From Methanothrix sp. (GTDB taxonomy: Archaea; Halobacteriota; Methanosarcinia; Methanotrichales; Methanotrichaceae), in NCBI GenBank assembly GCA_028688175.1, contig JAQTYS010000161.1:1-6126 (forward strand): a stretch of DNA of 6,126 nt, given 5' to 3'. The notes beneath the pieces were generated by a model that saw nothing but the letters and a program-made list of their open reading frames with translations, ran no database searches and had not been told where the DNA came from. The position numbers were made by a program, and so were the translations under genes. Shown piece after piece: positions 1 through 5,701 of the stretch (positions are counted from its first letter, which is position 1; each line of letters begins with the position of its first letter).

Positions 1-1177
1 AATTCGAGGCCAGCTTTCGGACAAGCGGCATGATGGCCGGTCTCGTGCCTTTTGCAGGAGAGGCCTGAGCTATTCCCATCTCCAGGCCCATGGACCCCAT
101 CATCTCCTGGTTGAAGCGCTCAGCAATCTCATCGAAGATCCTCTGATAAGCAATGCAATGGGGGTCGACGCCTTTAATCTCGCCGTTGGTGGGTGCTATG
201 GCATTGTAGGGACAGCCTCCCCGGCAGTAGCGAATGTGCTTGCAGCCCTTGCATTCCCGGTCCACATACTCCTTGAAGGCACGCATGCGCATTCCCGCAG
301 GCGACTCTGCCAGATCCTTCTGGCTGGGCCGATCTCGCACGTGGCCCATGACGTACTCAGGCATTCCTACAAAGCGATAGCAAGGATAGATACTGCCGTC
401 CGGGCCCACGGCGAAGGTATTCTCCATGCAGTCCACAAATGTGCAGACCGTGCCCCGTCCGGTAAAGACGCATCGGGCGTAGTCGTTGATGTTTCGCACC
501 TCTATCCTGCTCATGTTTTCCAGGTACTTGTCCAGCAAATAGACAAGGAGCTCTCCGTACTTTTCCGGAGATAGCGCCCATCTGTCCGGCTCGTCGCTTC
601 GCAGTGACGAGAGTGCGGGATGCAGCTTGAGTGTAAGATCATTTTCCAGGAAGAAATTGAAGATATCTTCTTTGAACTGCTCTGAGTAGGAGGTAAATGT
701 GCATATGAACTGCACCTGAAGCCCATGCTCTTTTGCCAGTTCATACCCTCGCATGGTCCTCTCGTAGTAGCCCTCCGACCTTTGTTGGTCATTTAGTTCC
801 TGAGGTCCGTCCAGGCTGGATCCGATAGGAATACTGTACTTTGCCAGGACATCTGCTAATTCTGGCGTCAGCTTCCAGAGGTTGGTCTGCAGAGCAAAGT
901 TGGGCTCAAGATGCTGTAGCTCTTGCGTTAGCAGAGGAAGGGCCTGTCGGTAGAATTCAGCACCGGCCAGGAGGGGTTCCCCTCCGTGAAATGTGAAGGT
1001 TACGGGATCGATGCGAAAGTCCTTGAGCCAGGCCACGGTCTCCTTAACAGTCTCTATGCTCATCACAGGTGAGCCCTCCTCCGAACTCCAGCAGTAGGCG
1101 CATTTGGATGGACAGCCTAGAGTGGGGATGATCATGACGTGAAAAGGCCTCTTTTGTTTCCGTTTTTGTCTCATCAT
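1..1177 (-). CDS. Radical SAM/SPASM enzyme, probable peptide-modifying (methanogen family), 3' end cut by window
   Basis: The frame is open from ATG 1177 (a second in-frame ATG follows at 1174) to the window edge: 392 codons without a stop. Residues are counted from the first Met. The radical SAM core shows the 4Fe-4S motif as GCPSKCAYCW with Cys22, Cys26 and Cys29, and the SAM-binding GGEP at about 65-68. A SPASM domain follows, with Cys250, Cys266 (in the GPDGSIYPC stretch), Cys309, Cys312, Cys318, Cys322 and Cys341, enough to hold two auxiliary clusters as in anaerobic sulfatase maturases and RiPP-modifying enzymes. The opening PTLGCPSKCAYCWSSEEG and GSSLDGP resemble, from memory, the Mhun_1560-type putative peptide-modifying family of methanogens. 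The substrate is unknown. No sulfatase or precursor peptide is visible. The gene lies 65 nt after the UPF0280 gene. The last residues seen are past the SPASM cysteines, so little is probably missing. Radical SAM/SPASM is near certain; peptide modification is inferred. Confidence 0.9.
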   Translation of the reverse strand, partial: MMRQKRKQKRPFHVMIIPTLGCPSKCAYCWSSEEGSPVMSIETVKETVAWLKDFRIDPVTFTFHGGEPLLAGAEFYRQALPLLTQELQHLEPNFALQTNLWKLTPELADVLAKYSIPIGSSLDGPQELNDQQRSEGYYERTMRGYELAKEHGLQVQFICTFTSYSEQFKEDIFNFFLENDLTLKLHPALSSLRSDEPDRWALSPEKYGELLVYLLDKYLENMSRIEVRNINDYARCVFTGRGTVCTFVDCMENTFAVGPDGSIYPCYRFVGMPEYVMGHVRDRPSQKDLAESPAGMRMRAFKEYVDRECKGCKHIRYCRGGCPYNAIAPTNGEIKGVDPHCIAYQRIFDEIAERFNQEMMGSMGLEMGIAQASPAKGTRPAIMPLVRKLASN

Positions 1178-1197
1178 TTCTTTGCCCTTCTGTAATT

Positions 1198-1218
1198 CTA
1201 CTCGTAAATCTCGAATAG
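1198..1218 (-). promoter_or_regulatory. Small hairpin in the leader before the radical SAM gene
   Basis: Read on the minus strand, CTATTCG-AGATTTA-CGAGTAG folds as a 7-bp stem with a 7-nt loop. The single non-Watson-Crick pair is G-U in the minus-strand RNA but an A-C mismatch in the plus-strand RNA, which favours a minus-strand transcript. It ends 20 nt before the ATG and has no following T-run, so it is not an obvious terminator. It could be an RNA-processing or translation element, or chance. Confidence 0.3.
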
Positions 1219-1226
1219 GTAGCGCA

Positions 1227-1234
1227 TTATTTAA
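1227..1234 (-). promoter_or_regulatory. Possible TATA box for the radical SAM gene
   Basis: TTAAATAA on the minus strand lies in the AT-rich 65-nt gap between the UPF0280 stop and the radical SAM start. At the usual archaeal spacing, transcription would begin near 1203-1205, giving a leader of about 27 nt. All upstream gaps in the train are 13 nt or less, so this is the one place where an internal promoter fits. If it is used, the hairpin at 1198-1218 would be only partly transcribed, so the two calls partly compete. Confidence 0.3.
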
Positions 1235-1242
1235 TCTATTCT

Positions 1243-1965
1243 CTATCCCTTAGTAATCCTCTCCGCGTTCACCCTGGCTCGCCGCAGTGGTGGAAGCTCT
1301 TTGTATAGTGCCATCTCCTTGCCCCGTATGACCAGGGCGCCATCGATGCCCGGTTGATCGATTGCCTGGAAACACTCCTGCAGCGGCTCATCTACAGTAA
1401 CGGCATTTCCCAGAGCAGTGGCCGCAGCATCTGCCAGAGCCACATCTTCAGATATCACTACCGCCGCGTCTGCAAAGCCAAAGGAGATGGACGGACCCAC
1501 GCTGCCTGAGCTGGTGCAGATGCCTAAAGGGGTCCGCCTAGCTGGAAGCTCGAATCCCAGATTTTGGATAGGCGAGCTGCCCGCATATATTCCTACTACA
1601 ATGGGCTGGTCATTTAGAATGCAGATATCTCCGCCATTGTCCACCACAGCGTAGGTTGCACCTTCATCCATCATGGCCTGCACGGCAAATCCGGCTATCG
1701 CACCGGCTACCGCCGACATGGGGCCTATGCCAAAGACGGCGCTCTTCTCTATCATCTGCTTGACAATTCGCGGTGCGTCATCTTGGATAGAATCGTAAGG
1801 CTCAAAGGTTATCTGAAAGAATGGATCATCTCTTATAAAATCCTCCAGATACGCTCGCTGCTCTCTAATGGATTCTCGGGCCGCAGCTATGTGCTTCTCC
1901 TCTCGGGCGAAGATGGTGACAATGGTCTCTTTAAGTTGGAAATGCTCTTTTAAGATTTCAGGCAT
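1243..1965 (-). CDS. UPF0280 family protein (ApbE-like fold)
   Basis: A complete 240-residue protein from ATG 1965 to TAG, about the usual length for this archaeal and bacterial family. Recognisable segments are GPMSAVAG (81-88), a VVDNGGDI stretch (107-114), a CTSSGS turn (150-155), GFADAA (163-168) and ADAAATALGNAV (178-189). The NGGDI and ADA-ATAL segments correspond to those of the ApbE superfamily, whose best-known members transfer FMN from FAD onto a Thr of membrane flavoproteins. UPF0280 itself has no established activity that I know of. No signal peptide or lipobox is seen, so it is probably cytoplasmic, unlike secreted ApbE. It starts 6 nt after the hflX stop, so it is probably co-transcribed and translationally linked. 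Family assignment is strong; flavin transfer or cofactor binding is only inferred from fold. Confidence 0.88.
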   Translation of the reverse strand: MPEILKEHFQLKETIVTIFAREEKHIAAARESIREQRAYLEDFIRDDPFFQITFEPYDSIQDDAPRIVKQMIEKSAVFGIGPMSAVAGAIAGFAVQAMMDEGATYAVVDNGGDICILNDQPIVVGIYAGSSPIQNLGFELPARRTPLGICTSSGSVGPSISFGFADAAVVISEDVALADAAATALGNAVTVDEPLQECFQAIDQPGIDGALVIRGKEMALYKELPPLRRARVNAERITKG

Positions 1966-1971
1966 GGCTTC

Positions 1972-3213
1972 TCACAGCCGGAGAGCTCCTGACAGGCCTG
2001 CTCTGGCTATTGTCTCCTTCTTAGCTCGCAGCCGGACAATCAGCTCCTCTTCATAGCTTACCGATAACAGCTCAGCTGTCTCATAGAGCCGGGAAAGCTC
2101 TGAGAGTCCCTGCGTCGTGTAAGGCAGACTAAGTTTATACTCCTGCAAAGGCAGCAAACGCTGAGAGATGCACTCTTCCAGCACACCCAGACCCTGGCCG
2201 GTAACCGCCGAAGCTAAAACCGGATAGGGGGCCAAATCTCTGATCAGCTCCACGATCTCCGCTGCTCGGCCTTCTTCCAGCCGGTCTGCCTTGTTTAGAA
2301 TGGTCACTATGGGCGCGGAGACCTCACAGTCCCAGAGTGCCTTGTGCGAAGCTGCCAATTTGCGTCGCAACAATTCCGGCGGATCGCTGGCGTCTGCCAC
2401 GAGAAGCACCAGATCCGCATCAGAGATCTCTGAAAGAGTGGACCGGAAGGCCTTGATGAGGAAGTGGGGCAGATCGTCGATGAAGCCGACGGTATCTGTG
2501 AGAAGGACCTTTCTGCCCATAACCTCCCGCGCCCGGGTAGTGGGCGAGAGAGTAGTAAACGGCTGGTCCTTGGCTTCTACCTTAGAACCGGTGAGGGCAC
2601 TATGCAATGTAGACTTGCCGGCGTTGGTGTAGCCTGCCAGGGCCACCAGATCAAAGCCCTGCTCTCTGCGCCGCTGCCGTCTATCCTCACCCATGTTCTC
2701 CACGTTTGCCAGTTCAGAGCGGACCCTTGCCATTCTTCCCCGGATGTCGTGGTACATGGACTGCTCATAAGCTCCGGCGCCCCTAAATCCCGGCTGCTCG
2801 CCACGCTTTTTCAGGGCGAGGGCATTTTTTACCTGGGGGGCGTCATAGCTGAGCTTTGCCAGTTCTACCTGCAGTTTTGCCTCGCGGGTGGAGGCACGAG
2901 TGGAAAAGATCTCTAAAATGAGGTTGAACCTGTCCAGAACCCTGGCAGAAAACTCGCTTGTGATATTGAATACCTGGTTGGGGCTGAGTGCATTGTAAAA
3001 GATCAGCTTTTCCGGATGGTAGCTCAATGCTTCTTCGATCTTTCCTCTTCCCATCTGGAAGCGAGAGTCCCGGCTCCTGCGCTGGAGAACCTCAGCCAAG
3101 ACTCGATATCCAGCAGCTTGTGCCAGGCCGCGAAGCTCCTTCATTTTATATGCGTCCGGCGACTTTATCGGGTTTTCTCGCATTAGCAGGACTGCGGTCT
3201 TTTCTTCATTCAT
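1972..3213 (-). CDS. hflX: GTPase HflX, archaeal type
   Basis: HflX binds the large ribosomal subunit; in bacteria it splits stalled or stress-arrested 70S ribosomes, and archaeal homologues also associate with 50S. Residues are counted from GTG 3216. The N-terminal HflX domain has MGRGKIEE (55-62), NALSPNQ (75-81) and STRASTREAKLQVELAKLSY (105-124). A basic helical linker (about 155-185) leads to the G domain: G1 GYTNAGKS (195-202), G2 FTTLSPTTR (220-228), G3 DTVGF (241-245), G4 NKAD (308-311) and G5 SAVTG (about 338). A short C-terminal domain ends at 414, a normal length. The glycine loop that reads GPGE-Q in bacterial members is GFRGAGAYE here, as expected of the archaeal branch. The start is either GTG 3216 or ATG 3213. 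I chose the ATG because it forms a TGATG overlap with the stop of the preceding gene, implying coupled translation. Confidence 0.96.
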   Translation of the reverse strand: MNEEKTAVLLMRENPIKSPDAYKMKELRGLAQAAGYRVLAEVLQRRSRDSRFQMGRGKIEEALSYHPEKLIFYNALSPNQVFNITSEFSARVLDRFNLILEIFSTRASTREAKLQVELAKLSYDAPQVKNALALKKRGEQPGFRGAGAYEQSMYHDIRGRMARVRSELANVENMGEDRRQRRREQGFDLVALAGYTNAGKSTLHSALTGSKVEAKDQPFTTLSPTTRAREVMGRKVLLTDTVGFIDDLPHFLIKAFRSTLSEISDADLVLLVADASDPPELLRRKLAASHKALWDCEVSAPIVTILNKADRLEEGRAAEIVELIRDLAPYPVLASAVTGQGLGVLEECISQRLLPLQEYKLSLPYTTQGLSELSRLYETAELLSVSYEEELIVRLRAKKETIARAGLSGALRL

Positions 3214-3587
3214 CACAATTCATCTTCTCGCGCATCAATGATAAGCCTTCGGCCTGCTACGGATATATGATGGGCCATCTCCACCGCCGTCCTTTCGGCT
3301 ATGGTCTCAGGATACTTGAAGTCCCTGCCTAGGATGCTTTTCACCCTCCAGATCTCCATGTTGTACAGGTCACCGGATTCAGCGATAATTGTTCCGGGAA
3401 GGCATATGCACGCTTCGCTTAAGAAATCGAGGATGATATTTATGTCCAGCATCTTGGTCACACGAGGTATCTGCCTCACCGAGTAGATTTTTTCTACAAA
3501 ATTGGGAGATATGCGGGCGGAGACAACGGCGCATACCATCTTGTATCTGCCGCTTTCAGCATGTCTGCCTGAAATATCAATTGCCAC
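3213..3587 (-). CDS. Small conserved archaeal protein, possibly DUF2209
   Basis: A 124-residue protein with a GTG start at 3587; the frame is closed by a stop at 3597-3599 just upstream, so no ATG alternative exists. It opens with MAIDISGRH, then a strand-like stretch KMVCAVVSARI (16-26), a hydrophobic strand CICLPGTIIAESGDLYN (60-76), a helix rich in Ala and His (AVEMAHHIS, 101-109) and a closing strand RRLIIDARED (113-122). From memory it resembles the DUF2209 family of methanogens, with no known function. Acidic residues D4, E70, D73 and D118 sit at or just after predicted strands, a spacing reminiscent of RNase H-like folds, but this is only suggestive. No signal peptide or membrane segment is seen. 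It follows the PHP gene by 13 nt and overlaps the hflX start, so it belongs to the same transcription unit. It is real by context and frame; its function is unknown. Confidence 0.75.
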   Translation of the reverse strand: MAIDISGRHAESGRYKMVCAVVSARISPNFVEKIYSVRQIPRVTKMLDINIILDFLSEACICLPGTIIAESGDLYNMEIWRVKSILGRDFKYPETIAERTAVEMAHHISVAGRRLIIDAREDEL

Positions 3588-3600
3588 TATGTCTATTTAT

Positions 3601-4239
3601 TCAACCCCTTCTGATGATAGCGTGCTGGTTTACTATAGCGCTGGCCTCTTGCAGAGTCAAGCCTGCACCCATAGCGATTTCTATAGCTCTTTCGCTGTTT
3701 ATGAGGTCTCGGGGAGAATGGCTGTCTGTGTCCACCACCATTTTAGCTCGGGCAAGTTTTGCCATGCGCACCACATGGCCGTTGGTGATGTTATGGCCCG
3801 AGCGGGACGTGACCTCCAGACAGACATTATTCTCGCGAGCCAGCTCTGCCTCCTCCTGGGTGATGAAGCCGGGGTGAGCTAGAATGTCAACTCCTGCCTC
3901 AATCGCCGCCCGGTTTGTGCCCGGTCGGACAGGCTCCACCGGCGTTTCGCCGTGCACAACTACGATCTCAGCTCCCAGTCGGCGGGCCATAGCTGCCAGA
4001 GGCCCGATCTTGGCTGGTGGAACATGAGTTAATTCTGCACCCACCAGGACGCGGATATCTGATACTTCTTCGAAATATTTTATTTTTGACACACAGGATA
4101 AGATGTGCTCTATATTGGTATAGTCCGCATGATCGGTTAGGCCGATGGTCGTGTATCCCAAAACTTCTGCCCGGCGCACCAGCTCGGAAGGAATGAGTTC
4201 GCCATCACTGAAGGTGGTATGTGTATGCAGATCGATCAT
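3601..4239 (-). CDS. PHP-domain metallo-phosphoesterase (histidinol-phosphatase-like)
   Basis: A complete 212-residue single PHP domain. All expected metal-ligand motifs are present: HTHTTFSDG (5-13), TDHAD (35-39), VGAEL (66-70), VVHGE (94-98), AHPG (121-124), EVTSRSGHN (142-150) and DTDSH (170-174). This set, with a trinuclear-type pattern of His and Asp/Glu, indicates an active phosphoesterase related to the YcdX, PolX and HisK groups. Archaeal members are usually annotated as histidinol-phosphate phosphatase domain proteins, but no histidine-biosynthesis gene is nearby, so the substrate is open. It starts 1 nt after the SRP19 stop (TAA-T-ATG), with no clear Shine-Dalgarno site of its own, so translation is probably coupled. 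The C-terminal helix (TLQEASAIVNQHAIIRRG, 195-212) closes the domain with no added module. Cytoplasmic. Family certain; substrate unknown. Confidence 0.92.
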   Translation of the reverse strand: MIDLHTHTTFSDGELIPSELVRRAEVLGYTTIGLTDHADYTNIEHILSCVSKIKYFEEVSDIRVLVGAELTHVPPAKIGPLAAMARRLGAEIVVVHGETPVEPVRPGTNRAAIEAGVDILAHPGFITQEEAELARENNVCLEVTSRSGHNITNGHVVRMAKLARAKMVVDTDSHSPRDLINSERAIEIAMGAGLTLQEASAIVNQHAIIRRG

Positions 4240-4240
4240 A

Positions 4241-4567
4241 TTAGTGGCTCTTCTTCTTGTATTTTGCCTTCATGTTGCCGGCGATTCTCTTTAAAACGGC
4301 GGATTTGGAGCCCTTCTTGGCAAGCAGTATTCTCCCGGAAGCCTCTTCCAGGTGCCAGGTCTTAGGGTGCTTCTTCTCGCGTTCAATCTCCGGCTTGAAA
4401 CCGGATTTAAGTGAGGCAGTGATCAACATGTCCAGGTTCGGTTCATTGACGGCATCTTGACGGGAAACCATTCTGCCTTCCGACCTGGTGCGAGCTATAT
4501 CGAAGTAGATCGGCCATATGACAAGTTTATCCTTCTCGGGCATAGACCGGATTAATTGCCGCATCAT
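4241..4567 (-). CDS. srp19: Signal recognition particle subunit SRP19
   Basis: SRP19 binds the tips of helices 6 and 8 of archaeal 7S RNA and primes it for SRP54, which targets nascent membrane and secreted proteins. The family signature is clear: KDKLVIWPIYFD at the N terminus, then the SEGR turn, a central AVNEPNLDML stretch, KHPKTW and GRILL, and a Lys-rich tail (KAKYKKKSH). Starting at ATG 4567 gives 108 residues. That start has GGAG (4577-4580) spaced 9 nt upstream. The ATG at 4543 would give 100 residues, nearer the usual archaeal N terminus, but lacks a ribosome site. ATG 4585 and TTG 4609 extend the frame into poorly supported sequence. It is the first gene of the minus-strand train and diverges from nifB. 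Confidence 0.94.
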   Translation of the reverse strand: MMRQLIRSMPEKDKLVIWPIYFDIARTRSEGRMVSRQDAVNEPNLDMLITASLKSGFKPEIEREKKHPKTWHLEEASGRILLAKKGSKSAVLKRIAGNMKAKYKKKSH

Positions 4568-4611
4568 TAATGTATTCTCCGGCATGAAAAGTCTTTTAGC
4601 CTTGTTCAACC

Positions 4612-4622
4612 ATTATTAATTG
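4612..4622 (-). promoter_or_regulatory. Probable TATA element for the SRP19-led operon
   Basis: On the minus strand the stretch reads CAATTAATAAT. Initiation about 25 nt downstream would fall near 4590, leaving a leader of about 23 nt that contains the GGAG at 4577-4580 before ATG 4567. The element lies in the short region shared with divergent nifB. Called from position and composition only. Confidence 0.35.
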
Positions 4623-4625
4623 GAG
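4622..4625 (+). promoter_or_regulatory. Ribosome binding site that fixes the nifB start
   Basis: GGAG sits 9 nt before ATG 4635. An in-frame TTG at 4620 would place the start codon over this site, so the ATG is preferred. The same GGAG with the same 9-nt spacing precedes the divergent SRP19 ATG at 4567. Confidence 0.6.
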
Positions 4626-4634
4626 CTTTCGATA

Positions 4635-5543
4635 ATGAGCCAAGAGACTTTTCCCGTTGCCAATGTCGGTGGAAAGGAAATTCCATACGACCCGGATCAG
4701 CTTCGGCGGATCCAGGAGCACCCATGCTTCAGCGAGAAGGCCTGTCATGCCTTTGGCAGAATGCACCTGGCTGTGGCACCCAAGTGCAACATTCAGTGCA
4801 AGTATTGTGTGCGGGATTTCGATTGTGTCAACGAGTCCCGGCCAGGGGTGACTTCCCAAGTTCTCAAGCCAAAAGAAGCAATAGAGCGCGTGGACGAGGT
4901 GCTGGAGAAGTATCACTACATCAAAGTGGTGGCCATTGCCGGTCCTGGGGAGCCTTTGGCCAATGAGGAGACATTCGAGACTTTGCGCCTGGTTGGCGAG
5001 AAATATCCCGGGGTCATCCTCTGCATAAGCACCAATGGACTGCTTCTGCCTGACAAGATTGAGGAGTTGGACCGTTTGGGGGTCTCCAATATCACGGTTA
5101 CTATGAATGCCATAGACCCGGAGATCGGCCAGCAGATCTACGACTATGTGACCTATCAGGGGAAAAGATACGAAGGCCTGGAAGCGGCAACCATCCTGCG
5201 CGACCACCAGCTCAAGGGCATCGAAGAGGCCTTAAAGCGGAAGAAGATTGTGAAGGTTAATACCGTTCTGATTCCCGGCATCAATGACAAACATGTCTTT
5301 GATATCGCCCGCAAGATCAAGGCTATGGGGGTCTATATCCATAATGTCATGCCCCTCATTCCCCAGTATAAGTTTGCCCACATCAAGCCCCCTTCGCCAG
5401 AGGAGAAAAGGAAAATCCAGGAGGAGCTGGGCAAGATCATCAAGCAGATGAAGCATTGCCGGCAGTGTCGTTCTGATGCTATTGGGAAGTTGGGATGCGA
5501 TGTGCAGCAGGAGTTTGCCAGCAGAACCAGAGAACAGGGATAG
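4635..5543 (+). CDS. nifB: Nitrogenase cofactor maturase NifB (radical SAM, short archaeal form)
   Basis: NifB fuses two [4Fe-4S] clusters and inserts a carbide from SAM, giving NifB-co, the 8Fe precursor of FeMo-, FeV- and FeFe-cofactors. From ATG 4635 the protein has 302 residues. The radical SAM motif is CNIQCKYC with Cys51, Cys55 and Cys58, followed by the NifB hallmark DFDCVNESRPGV (61-72) and the SAM-binding AGPGEP (102-107). Residues expected to hold the substrate clusters are present: EHPC (His29, Cys31), Cys37, Cys130 in LCISTNG, and CRQCRSDAIGKLG (Cys275, Cys278). The sequence stops after this motif, so there is no C-terminal NifX-like domain, as is normal in methanogens. It diverges from SRP19 and stands without other nif genes in view. 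A TTG at 4620 would add five residues but overlaps the ribosome site. Identification is very secure. Confidence 0.97.
   Translation: MSQETFPVANVGGKEIPYDPDQLRRIQEHPCFSEKACHAFGRMHLAVAPKCNIQCKYCVRDFDCVNESRPGVTSQVLKPKEAIERVDEVLEKYHYIKVVAIAGPGEPLANEETFETLRLVGEKYPGVILCISTNGLLLPDKIEELDRLGVSNITVTMNAIDPEIGQQIYDYVTYQGKRYEGLEAATILRDHQLKGIEEALKRKKIVKVNTVLIPGINDKHVFDIARKIKAMGVYIHNVMPLIPQYKFAHIKPPSPEEKRKIQEELGKIIKQMKHCRQCRSDAIGKLGCDVQQEFASRTREQG
4671..4684 (+). promoter_or_regulatory. GGAA-N6-TTCC palindrome inside the 5' end of nifB (possible NrpR-type operator)
   Basis: GGAA-AGGAAA-TTCC begins 36 nt after the first base of the nifB start codon. The half-sites and 6-nt spacer match the operator described for the nitrogen repressor NrpR in Methanococcus. 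The bases also encode the conserved G-K-E-I-P, so coding constraint could explain the match. Binding is speculative. Confidence 0.2.
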
Positions 5544-5554
5544 AATTTAACATC

Positions 5555-5570
5555 TTTTTTAGCTCTTTTT
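5555..5570 (+). terminator. Oligo-T termination region after nifB
   Basis: T6 (5555-5560) and T5 (5566-5570) lie 11-27 nt past the nifB stop with no strong hairpin before them. This fits archaeal intrinsic termination on U-runs. Confidence 0.55.
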
Positions 5571-5625
5571 CTCAAGCATCAATTTGACCAGATCATGGCA
5601 TGAGGTCCTATTTCGAAAGTTCACC

Positions 5626-5645
5626 ATCATTAAAAATCATTAAAT
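5626..5645 (+). repeat. Tandem 10-bp direct repeat overlapping a TATA-like box
   Basis: ATCATTAAAA is followed directly by ATCATTAAAT, with 9 of 10 positions identical and a one-helical-turn period. A further ATCAT occurs at 5653-5657. The second copy runs into TTAAATAG, so a regulator bound here would touch the promoter. The rest of the 5544-5701 spacer is AT-rich and shows no gene or RNA that I recognise. Confidence 0.4.
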
Positions 5646-5647
5646 AG
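5640..5647 (+). promoter_or_regulatory. Probable TATA box for the secreted-protein gene
   Basis: TTAAATAG is preceded by an A-rich stretch. Initiation about 25-28 nt downstream would fall near 5668-5672, leaving a leader of about 32 nt that carries GGTGG (5689-5693), 8 nt before ATG 5702. A second box, ATAAAATA at 5676-5683, lies too close to the ATG unless the transcript is nearly leaderless. Confidence 0.4.
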
Positions 5648-5701
5648 TAACAATCATAGTGTAATTGATAATTGCATAAAATATGTTCGGTGGTTGAAGG
5701 C

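Noticed and set aside
158..574. 138-codon open frame on the plus strand
   Set aside because: It lies wholly antisense to the SPASM region of the radical SAM gene, whose cysteine motifs are intact; it shows no motif of its own.
1198..1227. Nine-codon ORF in the radical SAM leader as a precursor peptide gene
   Set aside because: Too short, no Cys, no ribosome site, and it would lie upstream of the start of a transcript made from the local TATA-like box.
2464..2916. 150-codon open frame on the plus strand
   Set aside because: Antisense to the HflX G domain and linker; the composition is that of a shadow frame, and all HflX motifs are on the other strand.
3502..3882. 126-codon open frame on the plus strand
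   Set aside because: Antisense to the PHP gene and the start of the small unknown gene; no start signal or recognisable domain.
4240..4610. Frameshift or truncation of SRP19
   Set aside because: The N-terminal WPIYFD, SEGR, KHPKTW and Lys-rich tail segments appear in order in one frame at normal length; only the start codon is uncertain.
4596..5207. 203-codon open frame on the minus strand opposite nifB
   Set aside because: A mirror of the strongly conserved nifB coding sequence, and it would also overlap the srp19 leader; no credible motif.
5544..5701. tRNA, small RNA or CRISPR repeat in the nifB downstream spacer
   Set aside because: No cloverleaf, no long hairpin and only two 10-bp tandem units; the spacer looks like a terminator plus a promoter.
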